Shown: piece after piece, positions 14,269 to 20,293 of the stretch | How positions within the stretch are numbered: position 1 is the stretch's first letter | How the letters are laid out: each line of letters begins with the position of its first letter | DNA from: a virus | IMG/VR virus record: IMGVR_UViG_3300036715_003246 | Coordinates: 1 to 20,293 of that record | Length of the DNA stretch: 20,293 bases | Direction: 5' to 3' (one strand) | Notes under the pieces: model-generated | Databases searched by the model: none | What the model was told of the DNA's origin: nothing | Seen by the model: only the letters and a program-made list of their open reading frames with translations | Position numbers and translations under genes: made by a program

Positions 14269-14300
14269 TATCTTTTTAATCCAACAGGAGATTTACAATC

Positions 14301-15008
14301 ATGGCAACACTTAATTTTGATTCAACTAATGTAGCACCAGCAGTCGCCCCTGAAGCTATCCCTGCAGGCTGGTATCCAGTCTATATGTCAGCTTCCGAAA
14401 TGAAACCAACTACTAAAAACGATGGTTTCTATCTGTCAACAGAATTTACCATTATGGACGGTCCTTATGCTAAACACAAGCTGTACGATCGTATAAATTT
14501 GCAGAATGCCAATCCAGTAGCAGTGGACATCGCATATAAAACCTTGTCAGCTATCTGCCATGCTGTTGGTGTAATCCAAGTAGCTGATTCCGCTCAACTG
14601 CATAATCGTCCACTAATGGCGAAAGTATCATTGCGCGCTGCCGGTCTTGGTGCAGATGGCAAGCAATATGATGCTAGTAATGAAATTAAAGGTTATAAGG
14701 CTTATGAACAAGTCATGGCAGTACCCGTGCAAGTTGCCCCGATTGCTCCACCGGTTATTGCGGCACCGGTTGCCGCACAACCAGCATGGGCAGCAGCACC
14801 CGCACCAGTTGCACCGGCACCGGTCGCAGCAGCGCCAGTTGCACCACCTGTTACCCAAGCAGCACCTATTCCAGCAGCACCAACTCCTGGAAATTGGGCA
14901 CCTCCTGCTCAAACGGTAACTGAAGTACCGGCAGCACCTGTTCAAGCAGCGCCGGCAGCTGAGGTTCCTGCAAGTAGTGCACCGGTTCCACCTTGGATGG
15001 TAGGTTAA
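14301..15008 (+). CDS. DUF669 protein, single-strand DNA-binding-like
   Basis: Residues 1-140 match the DUF669 pattern: LNFDSTNV at the start, PAGWYPVYMSASEMKPT, FYLSTEFTIMDGPYAKHKLYDRINLQN, YKTLSAICHAVGV and LMAKVSLRAAGLG(A)DGKQYDASNEIKGY. This family is regarded as the SSB-like partner in phage recombination operons. Residues about 145-235 are a low-complexity Ala/Pro/Val tail ending SSAPVPPWMVG, comparable to the flexible tails of SSBs that recruit partners, but without the acidic DDDIPF-type tip. Dense antisense Cys/Arg/Trp frames over this tail are only shadows of the biased composition. AGGAG lies 10 bases before the ATG. Confidence 0.85.
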   Translation: MATLNFDSTNVAPAVAPEAIPAGWYPVYMSASEMKPTTKNDGFYLSTEFTIMDGPYAKHKLYDRINLQNANPVAVDIAYKTLSAICHAVGVIQVADSAQLHNRPLMAKVSLRAAGLGADGKQYDASNEIKGYKAYEQVMAVPVQVAPIAPPVIAAPVAAQPAWAAAPAPVAPAPVAAAPVAPPVTQAAPIPAAPTPGNWAPPAQTVTEVPAAPVQAAPAAEVPASSAPVPPWMVG

Positions 15009-15018
15009 TTAGTACATT

Positions 15019-15087
15019 CCATTCTCGAAAGAGAGTGGTTTGTTGAAGGTAGCAACTGTGGTCAAACTGCTATCTTCACCAAACTAC
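15019..15087 (+). ncRNA. Tandem RNA hairpins immediately before the nuclease gene
   Basis: In the 91-base gap after the DUF669 gene, two hairpins can form in the transcript. The first pairs 15019-15026 with 15031-15038 (8 pairs, one G-U) around a GAAA tetraloop. The second pairs 15035-15054 with 15068-15087: 19 of 20 positions pair, two of them G-U, around a 13-base loop. The long stem ends one base before the GAGGAG ribosome site (15088-15093). The stems share only 15035-15038, so they compete slightly. No T-run follows, so this is not an ordinary terminator. It is better seen as a processing or translation-control element. Confidence 0.65.
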
Positions 15088-15099
15088 GAGGAGCAATAA

Positions 15100-16083
15100 A
15101 TGAAACTTGCCACATTAACGTTAGCAGCTATCGAAGAATCATTAGTTAAAGATCAGGGCGCCAGATTTCGCGGCTTTCTTGGGGAATTGATGCCCCTTGC
15201 TGGCGATGCTTACAGTACAAAAGAAGATGATTTCCGGAATCATCTTGGGGCATCTTTAATAGGTAGGGAATGTGCCCGTGAAGTCTGGTACGGCTTTCGC
15301 TGGGCTACCCGCAAACGTTTTGATGGTCGTATGCTTAGACTATTTAATCGTGGGCATCTTGAGGAACCACGTTTTGTAGCCTTGCTTATGATGATAGGTT
15401 GTGAAGTTTGGCAAGTGGATGTCAATGGCAAGCAATTTAGAATCGGCGGTCACAAAGGTCATTTTGGTGGTTCCATGGACGGAGTTGTTCGAGGTTTGCC
15501 TGATTTGCCCAATGAAGCAGTACTGACAGAATTCAAAACTCATGGTGATTCCTCATTTACCAAATTAGTGGCTTCAGGGGTATTGTCTGCTAAATGGGAA
15601 CATTTTATTCAGATGCAAATTTACATGGGTAAAAACGGTCTACAGTGGGCATTATATGCAGCGGTGAATAAAAACAACGATGCTATTCATATGGAATTGG
15701 TTCAATTTGACAATGTCCAATACCAGCGTTATTTGGATCGCTCAGTTATGATAATAGATTCCCTAACTCCGCCGCCTAAAATAAATGAAAGTCCAGGCTG
15801 GTTCAAGTGCAAATTTTGCGACCACAAAGATGTCTGTCATGGCAAAGCATTACCTGATAGAAACTGTCGAACTTGTGCACATGCTGCACCGCTGGAAAAT
15901 GGATTATGGGAATGTGATTTGCCAGTGTGTGTGGAATGCCTAAAGCCACAGAAACTGGCAAACGGTTGGGTTTGTGATAATGGGCACGGTGGTGCGGATT
16001 TCATTCATGAATTAATTACACCAGAAAAACAGCGTGTCGGTTGTGATGCTTATGAAATGAATCAGTCTATTAAAGGATTGTGA
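15100..16083 (+). CDS. RecB/Cas4-like PD-(D/E)XK nuclease with probable 4Fe-4S site
   Basis: The 327-aa protein has RecB-family nuclease motifs: H86 (NRGHLEE), D127 (GGSMDGVV), E144 and K146 (LTEFKTHGD), and Q171/Y175 (HFIQMQIYM). Cys58 (RECARE) with C237, C240 and C246 (CKFCDHKDVC, a C-X2-C-X5-C) reproduces the split Cys pattern that holds a 4Fe-4S cluster in Cas4, AddB and Dna2-type nucleases. A further Cys-rich tail follows (C256, C259, C272, C277, C280), probably zinc-binding. It likely resects DNA ends to feed the annealase. GAGGAG lies 6 bases before the ATG, just after a strong hairpin. The stop overlaps the helicase start by one base. Confidence 0.85.
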   Translation: MKLATLTLAAIEESLVKDQGARFRGFLGELMPLAGDAYSTKEDDFRNHLGASLIGRECAREVWYGFRWATRKRFDGRMLRLFNRGHLEEPRFVALLMMIGCEVWQVDVNGKQFRIGGHKGHFGGSMDGVVRGLPDLPNEAVLTEFKTHGDSSFTKLVASGVLSAKWEHFIQMQIYMGKNGLQWALYAAVNKNNDAIHMELVQFDNVQYQRYLDRSVMIIDSLTPPPKINESPGWFKCKFCDHKDVCHGKALPDRNCRTCAHAAPLENGLWECDLPVCVECLKPQKLANGWVCDNGHGGADFIHELITPEKQRVGCDAYEMNQSIKGL

Positions 16084-18791
16084 TGAAACCGCGCGACTAC
16101 CAGGAATATGCGGTTAACAGTATATTCGACTATTTCATCAAAGGCGGTACCGGCAATCCGCTGGTTGCCATGCCAACCGGCTGCCATGCTGCGGGACAGG
16201 GCATTCTGATGTTTGATGGAACAATCAAATTAGTTGAGCAAATCGAAATAGGTGACAAGTTAATGGGACCGGATTCTACTGCCAGGACGGTTCTGCAGCT
16301 TTGTAGAGGGCGACAAAACATGCGTAGAATTGTTCCGACTAAGGGAACCGCGTGGGAAGTGAATGAAGACCATATTCTTGCTCTATATCGTTGTCAACAA
16401 AAAACCAATTCCAAATTCAAAAGTCATAAAAGCGGATTTCTGAATCAGAGTATTGTTGAATATGAAAAAACTAGTAAATGGAATCAACATTTCCACAAGT
16501 TATATAGAGTGGGTGTAGATTTTCAAGAGACTTGCTCGCTTCCACTTGATCCCTATTTCCTAGGTGTTTTTCTTGGGGATGGTAGCTATACTCAGCCCGG
16601 TGTAAATATTACATCCATGGATTCTGAAATTTTAGAATATTGCGAAAATATTATATTAAGTCACGGAGACTTAATTCGACTTTCTTCTAATGGTTCCAAA
16701 GCCTCTTGTCTGTTTGCAACAACTAAAAAACGGGGTCGTGGACCTCGAACCAATACCGCCTATTTTTTAGACGCTCTAGGATTACGAGGCAAAGACTCTT
16801 TTTCTAAGTTTATTCCTTCGATTTATAAAACTGCGTCCAGAAAAAATAGATTAGCATTGCTTGCTGGATTGATAGATACTGATGGATCATGTGACGGGTA
16901 CGGTTACGAATACTGTACTGTTTCTAAGCAGCTGGCAGACGATTTTTTATTTATTGCAAGAAGTCTTGGATTAGCTGCATATTCTAAATATAAGAACAAA
17001 GGGTCTGGGTATTATCGGATAAATTTGAGCGGAAATTTAGAAGAGGTTCCTTGTCTGCTTCCTCGAAAACAAGTTTCTAAAAGAACTCAAAAAAAGAACG
17101 TATTAGTTACCGGTTTTAAGATAGAAAAATTACCAGAAGCAGAATACTATGGTTTCACATTGACTGGGGATCATTTATACTTATTGGATGATTTCACAGT
17201 GACTCATAATACCGGTAAATCTGTGATCCTAGCTGAATTTATTCGCAGAGCATTTGAGCAGTATCCTTATACTCGAATAATGAAGCTAACTCATGTAAAA
17301 GAATTAATCGAGCAGAATTGGGAAAAGCTGCTGTTAATTTGGCCGACTGCCCCTGCTGGTGTTTATTCATCTGGACTTGGTAAAAAAGAGGCCGGATTTC
17401 CAATTACCTTCGGTGGTGTGGGAACAGTAGCTCGTGCTAAACCTGAATCTTTCGGTAGGGTAGACTTATTACTTATTGATGAATGTCATTTGGTATCCCC
17501 GAAAGAAAGTACCCAGTACCAAAAAGTGATCAGTATGTTGAAGGTGGCTGCTCCTCATTTGAAAGTGATAGGCTTTACTGCTACCCCGTATCGGTTGGGA
17601 CAAGGTATGCTTACGGATGAAGGTGGATTGTTTACAGATGTTTGTTGCGATATGACCACACTTGATTCCTTCAATTGGTTTATCGACGAAGGTTATTTGG
17701 CACCCCTCATTCCAAAACGTACTTTGGTAACCTTGGATGTATCGGGTGTACACATAAGCGGCGGTGAGTTCAAAGCGGACGAATTACAGGCTGCAGTAGA
17801 TAAGAGTGAAATTACCCGTGCCGCAGTGCAGGAAATGATAGCACATGGAGAAGGTCGAGATCATTGGTTGGTATTTGCCTCGGGTATTGAGCATACTTTT
17901 AACGTTGCTGCCATGCTACAAAGTTTTGGTATTTCCACCACCTATGTTCATTCTAAAATGGGCGACGCGGAAAGAGATGCCAATATTGCCGACTTCGTAG
18001 CTGGTAAGTATAGAGTCATGGTAAACAACGGTATCCTTACTACCGGTTTCGATTTTCCAGGAATAGATTTAATTGGTATTTTACGCCCAACGCAATCCCC
18101 GTCCCTCTGGGTGCAGATGCTAGGCAGAGGGACTCGACCTTTTTATATTAAAGGTTACAATTTGGGAACTCGGGAAGGCAGATTGGAGTCCATTGCCAAC
18201 AGTGCTAAACAGAATTGTCTGGTAATGGACTTTGCAGACAACACCAAACGGTTAGGTCCAATCAATGATCCGGTTTTGCCTAGAAAGAAAAGTAAAGGCG
18301 CGTCCGGCACTGCTCCTGTTAAAATTTGCGAGGCCTGCAATACTTATAACCATGCTAGTGCTCGATTCTGTGTTAGTTGTGGTCAGGAATTTCCGAAGCT
18401 TGTCAAAATACGGCAATATGCAAGCACTGATGAATTAATTGCGTCAGGGCAAGCCGAAATGCCGATTACCGAAATCTTTAAGGTGGATCGGATCATATAT
18501 AATGAGCACCGGAAAGATGGGCGCCCTGCTAGTATTCAGGCTAGTTATTTCTGTGGTATGCGCATGTTTAAGGATTGGATATGTTTGGAACACGGTGGTT
18601 TGGCAGCTAAGAAAGCAAGGGATTGGTGGCGCAAGGCTTCAGGTGAACCGCCAGCTAGCACTTTAGAAGCCTTATCCAGGTTGGACGAATTAAAGTCCCC
18701 AATGTTTATCAAAGTATGGCTGAAGCCTAAGTATGATGAAATTTTAGGGGTCGATTATGAAGGTAATGGTAATTTTGGAGATATTAAATGA
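16083..18791 (+). CDS. SF2 DEAD/DEAH-type helicase precursor interrupted by an intein
   Basis: The 902-aa precursor is a superfamily 2 helicase whose Walker A motif is split. MPTG (residues 30-33) and TGKS (377-380) are parted by a 343-aa intein, and splicing would leave a 559-aa enzyme with MPTGTGKS. Other helicase motifs are the DECH box (466-469), TAT of motif III (499-501) and QMLGRGTRP of motif VI (678-686). A C-terminal zinc ribbon follows (C749, C752, C763, C766). It probably unwinds DNA during replication or recombination. The ATG at 16083 shares one base with the nuclease stop; a GTG just before it is less likely. Without splicing the P-loop is broken and the helicase should be inactive. 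Confidence 0.92.
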   Translation: MKPRDYQEYAVNSIFDYFIKGGTGNPLVAMPTGCHAAGQGILMFDGTIKLVEQIEIGDKLMGPDSTARTVLQLCRGRQNMRRIVPTKGTAWEVNEDHILALYRCQQKTNSKFKSHKSGFLNQSIVEYEKTSKWNQHFHKLYRVGVDFQETCSLPLDPYFLGVFLGDGSYTQPGVNITSMDSEILEYCENIILSHGDLIRLSSNGSKASCLFATTKKRGRGPRTNTAYFLDALGLRGKDSFSKFIPSIYKTASRKNRLALLAGLIDTDGSCDGYGYEYCTVSKQLADDFLFIARSLGLAAYSKYKNKGSGYYRINLSGNLEEVPCLLPRKQVSKRTQKKNVLVTGFKIEKLPEAEYYGFTLTGDHLYLLDDFTVTHNTGKSVILAEFIRRAFEQYPYTRIMKLTHVKELIEQNWEKLLLIWPTAPAGVYSSGLGKKEAGFPITFGGVGTVARAKPESFGRVDLLLIDECHLVSPKESTQYQKVISMLKVAAPHLKVIGFTATPYRLGQGMLTDEGGLFTDVCCDMTTLDSFNWFIDEGYLAPLIPKRTLVTLDVSGVHISGGEFKADELQAAVDKSEITRAAVQEMIAHGEGRDHWLVFASGIEHTFNVAAMLQSFGISTTYVHSKMGDAERDANIADFVAGKYRVMVNNGILTTGFDFPGIDLIGILRPTQSPSLWVQMLGRGTRPFYIKGYNLGTREGRLESIANSAKQNCLVMDFADNTKRLGPINDPVLPRKKSKGASGTAPVKICEACNTYNHASARFCVSCGQEFPKLVKIRQYASTDELIASGQAEMPITEIFKVDRIIYNEHRKDGRPASIQASYFCGMRMFKDWICLEHGGLAAKKARDWWRKASGEPPASTLEALSRLDELKSPMFIKVWLKPKYDEILGVDYEGNGNFGDIK
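16182..17210 (+). mobile_element. Intein with LAGLIDADG homing endonuclease
   Basis: This in-frame insert encodes 343 aa from Cys1 (CHAAGQGILMFDG) to Asn343, followed by Thr as the +1 residue. Splicing blocks are complete: block A at 1-13, block B GTAWEVNEDHIL (55-66, H64), block F EYYGFTLTGDHLYLLDD and block G FTVTHN with the penultimate His342. The central endonuclease keeps both dodecapeptide motifs, YFLGVFLGDG (125-134, D133) and LLAGLIDTDG (226-235, D234), so it may still cut an intein-less allele and spread. The insertion point, inside a P-loop that tolerates no change, is typical of inteins. Confidence 0.95.
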
Positions 18792-18997
18792 ATACCTATG
18801 GTGAAAATATAAATGATTTTAGAGACATGAGTACCGTGTTATTTGGAGAAAATATCAAGCGGCAGATAATAAAATCCTGCCTTAATTGTATAAATTTTAA
18901 TGAGAAGGATGAAACCTGTTTATTGGCAAAAGCGCGCCCACCTGCTCGGATAATAGTATTCGGTTGTCCTCAGTGGGATGCAGATATACCGTTTTGA
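18788..18997 (+). CDS. Small Cys-containing phage protein (69 aa)
   Basis: The product holds SCLNCINFNEKDETCLLAKA and ends RPPARIIVFGCPQWDADIPF. The pattern CxxCxxF...ETCxLAxxRPPAxxIVxGCxxWxxDIPF is one I recognise as recurring in phages, always small and of unknown function. The four Cys (31, 34, 43, 60, approximately) could bind zinc or a cluster. The ATG overlaps the helicase stop as ATGA, and GGAG lies 7 bases upstream, so it is coupled to the helicase. It is the last gene before the terminator at 19008-19040. Confidence 0.82.
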   Translation: MNTYGENINDFRDMSTVLFGENIKRQIIKSCLNCINFNEKDETCLLAKARPPARIIVFGCPQWDADIPF

Positions 18998-19007
18998 ATT
19001 AGACCCT

Positions 19008-19040
19008 ATATAGCCTGATTAGAAATTGGGCTATATTTTT
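19008..19040 (+). terminator. Rho-independent terminator of the recombination operon
   Basis: ATATAGCC (19008-19015) pairs perfectly with GGCTATAT (19029-19036) around a 13-base loop and runs into five T (19036-19040). It lies 10 bases after the last stop of the rightward operon. The stem is AT-rich but the T-run makes it convincing. Confidence 0.75.
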
Positions 19041-19091
19041 GTCCGAAAGATCAATCAAATAAAAATAATTGGTTTTGTTCGCAGAAAGGTG

Positions 19092-19120
19092 TTGCAAACC
19101 TTATAAGGTCATCTTATAAT
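19092..19120 (+). promoter_or_regulatory. Strong rightward promoter with 12-bp palindrome as spacer operator
   Basis: TTGCAA (19092-19097), a 17-base spacer and a perfect TATAAT (19115-19120) form a sigma70 promoter. The spacer starts with the perfect palindrome ACCTTATAAGGT (19098-19109). The core CCTTATAAGG recurs only at 9918-9927, in the origin-like gap, and a near-copy CCTTATAGG overlaps the ribosome site region (19171-19179). The rest of 18998-19188 holds only the upstream terminator and the leader. Confidence 0.85.
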
Positions 19121-19188
19121 GGGTACATGGTTAGGAAAACATCAAATCCAAACCATAAATCAACAGCCACCCTTATAGGAGTAACATC

Positions 19189-19767
19189 ATGGAAAACGTA
19201 AAATTTTATTCTACCAAAGCCAACGCAAATCGCGCAGCCAAAGCCAAATTTGCAGAGTTTACAACAGTTGAAGTCGAGGGTCAAGGTTGGAAAATCCTGG
19301 AACTCGAAGCCAAACCAGTTGCCCCTTCCGTATCAGAAATCGGTGACGATGTTTATGCTTACAACATTCACGGTTTATTAAATTGCCCGCATTGTGGTTG
19401 CCACCTTTCAAACGGGATTGGCGAACATATGGATGAGGTTAACGGTAACTATATTAAACATGACAAATATCAATTTGAATGTTTGGCTTGCAACAAAGAA
19501 TTTGGTCCAGAAATTCTCAAGCCGTTAAAAGGGTCAAAAGCTACGCACACTGTTGCTAACTTTTCAACAGTCGAACGCCCATGTAAAAAGGTTTGGTGGA
19601 TTGCAGACGAAATGATAACCGCTAATCCTAAGGTAAAGCGCGGCGCAGTTCTAGCTGAATGTGTAAAACAGGGCATTGCCTTTTACACAGCTCGTACCCA
19701 GTACCAGCAATGGTTGAGCGTTCGCAAAGAAATGGCAGAGCGCGAAGCACAACAGGCTACTAAATAA
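19189..19767 (+). CDS. Zinc-ribbon phage protein with C-terminal VWxIADEM module
   Basis: This 192-aa protein has three parts. Residues 1-50 (FYSTKANANRAAKAKF) are basic and helical. Residues about 65-105 form a zinc ribbon with CPHCGC and FECLACNKEFG. Residues about 125-180 carry RPCKKVWWIADEMITANP, then KRGAVLAECVKQGIAFYTARTQYQQW, a module common in phage proteins and HTH-like in appearance. It probably binds DNA or RNA, but the target is unknown. AGGAG lies 7 bases before the ATG. It is the first gene of a separate transcript with its own operator-bearing promoter and is followed by a hairpin, so it may be an abundant early product. Confidence 0.8.
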   Translation: MENVKFYSTKANANRAAKAKFAEFTTVEVEGQGWKILELEAKPVAPSVSEIGDDVYAYNIHGLLNCPHCGCHLSNGIGEHMDEVNGNYIKHDKYQFECLACNKEFGPEILKPLKGSKATHTVANFSTVERPCKKVWWIADEMITANPKVKRGAVLAECVKQGIAFYTARTQYQQWLSVRKEMAEREAQQATK

Positions 19768-19774
19768 TTAAAAT

Positions 19775-19795
19775 CAGGGCGATTTCGTCGCCCTG
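19775..19795 (+). terminator. GC-rich hairpin between two genes, possible partial terminator
   Basis: CAGGGCGA (19775-19782) and TCGCCCTG (19788-19795) are perfect 8-bp arms around TTTCG. On the plus strand only TTACT follows, so termination would be leaky. On the minus strand ATTTTAATTATT follows, a somewhat better tail. Partial termination would lower expression of the next gene compared with the zinc-ribbon gene. Confidence 0.6.
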
Positions 19796-19820
19796 TTACT
19801 AAACTATAAAGGACTATATC

Positions 19821-20293
19821 ATGTCAAAATATATGCTTATCGATGTTACTTCTGATTCCACAATTTCGCTGCTCAAAATAGCACCTTTACGAGAAATTCA
19901 ATTGTGGGGTAAAATCTATCAAGCTGAAAATAAAAAGGTGATGGCACCGCCGGTACTTGGGCGTGGCTTTGCCAAGCTTAATTTGTTACAGCTACAGTAC
20001 CTATATTACCACCTAACCGATGGTAAAGTTCCGCCTGCTGATTATACAGAACTGACTGCTGCTTGTTTTGCAATCGTTGGCGCTATGCCTTTGGATGAAA
20101 CCCCGATAAAATCGTTACAAACAAAAGTAGATAAATTGTATCCAGATGGTGGTCTAACCGCCAAGTCCCAAGAAGAAGCAAAAGAGAAAAAGCAGAAGGT
20201 CAAAGATCCATTAGAACGACCAAAGGCTACCTCCACCACTGGTTTGGTTTGGGAAATTTGTGATGGTCTTTTTGCCAAAGCCAATGCGATGCC
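19821..20293 (+). CDS. Phage protein with C-terminal VWEICDG module, cut by window end
   Basis: An ATG with AAAGGA 7 bases upstream opens a frame that stays open to the window end, giving at least 157 aa. The N-terminal part (KYMLIDVTSDSTISLLKIAP) is mixed, then an aromatic stretch LLQLQYLYYHLTDGKVPP, then a Lys/Gln/Glu-rich linker (KSQEEAKEKKQKVKDPLER). The visible end, RPKATSTTGLVWEICDGLF, repeats the theme VWxI(A/C)D seen in the preceding gene. Phage proteins with RPKxxxxTGxVWEIAD are familiar; their function is not known to me. The 3' end is missing. Confidence 0.78.
   Translation, partial: MSKYMLIDVTSDSTISLLKIAPLREIQLWGKIYQAENKKVMAPPVLGRGFAKLNLLQLQYLYYHLTDGKVPPADYTELTAACFAIVGAMPLDETPIKSLQTKVDKLYPDGGLTAKSQEEAKEKKQKVKDPLERPKATSTTGLVWEICDGLFAKANAM

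Noticed and set aside
14628-14945. Antisense frame rich in Cys, Arg and Trp
   Set aside because: It is a shadow of the Ala/Pro-rich tail of the DUF669 gene; the odd composition follows from GCx/CCx codons read backwards, and there is no ribosome site.
1-20293. CRISPR array, tRNA, rRNA, integrase or insertion sequence
   Set aside because: No spaced repeats of 20-40 bases, cloverleaf-like sequence, recombinase motifs or terminal inverted repeats with a transposase were seen.

Overview
The window is a piece of a tailed double-stranded DNA bacteriophage (class Caudoviricetes), or of a prophage of that type. It carries a DUF1073-type portal, large and small terminase subunits, a Mu F/SPP1 gp7-like head protein, a phage replication and recombination module, and many short, tightly packed genes with ATGA overlaps. 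The sigma70-type promoters (TTGACC-N17-TATAAT and similar) and GGAG/AAGGA ribosome binding sites suggest a pseudomonadal (beta- or gammaproteobacterial) host. The genus cannot be named from the sequence. No integrase, tRNA, rRNA or CRISPR array was seen.

Layout. Two gene blocks diverge from a control region at about 12461-12605. The leftward block (minus strand, 12460 down to 4) begins with a small helix-turn-helix protein and a 742-aa primase-polymerase fused to a helicase-like ATPase. A 225-base, extremely AT-rich, repeat-containing gap follows. Next come a PD-(D/E)XK nuclease, a run of about twelve small phage genes of unknown function (several too short to be called by length alone), a J-domain protein, the small and large terminase subunits, the portal, an 81-aa protein and the Mu F-like head protein. 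A strong internal promoter at 8691-8719 refreshes transcription of the small-gene cluster.

The rightward block (plus strand, 12606 to 18997) is a recombination and replication operon. It encodes a conserved phage protein, a 60-aa acidic protein, a Sak4/AAA_24-type RecA-like ATPase, another 60-aa protein, a DUF669 single-strand-binding-like protein with an Ala/Pro tail, an Fe-S-type RecB/Cas4-like nuclease, an SF2 helicase whose Walker A motif is split by a 343-aa intein with a LAGLIDADG endonuclease, and a small Cys protein. It ends at a rho-independent terminator (19008-19040). A second rightward unit starts at a strong promoter with a 12-bp palindrome in its spacer and holds a zinc-ribbon protein and a gene cut by the window end.

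How the parts fit: the primase-polymerase probably primes and perhaps begins copying at an origin that could lie in the AT-rich gap next to it. The Sak4-like annealase, DUF669 protein, Fe-S nuclease and helicase would form a recombination-dependent replication set. The terminase, portal and head proteins package the product. The most notable features are the Walker A intein, the palindromes inside promoter spacers (one shared with the origin-like gap), a pair of strong RNA hairpins directly before the nuclease ribosome binding site, and a phage J-domain protein beside the terminase.
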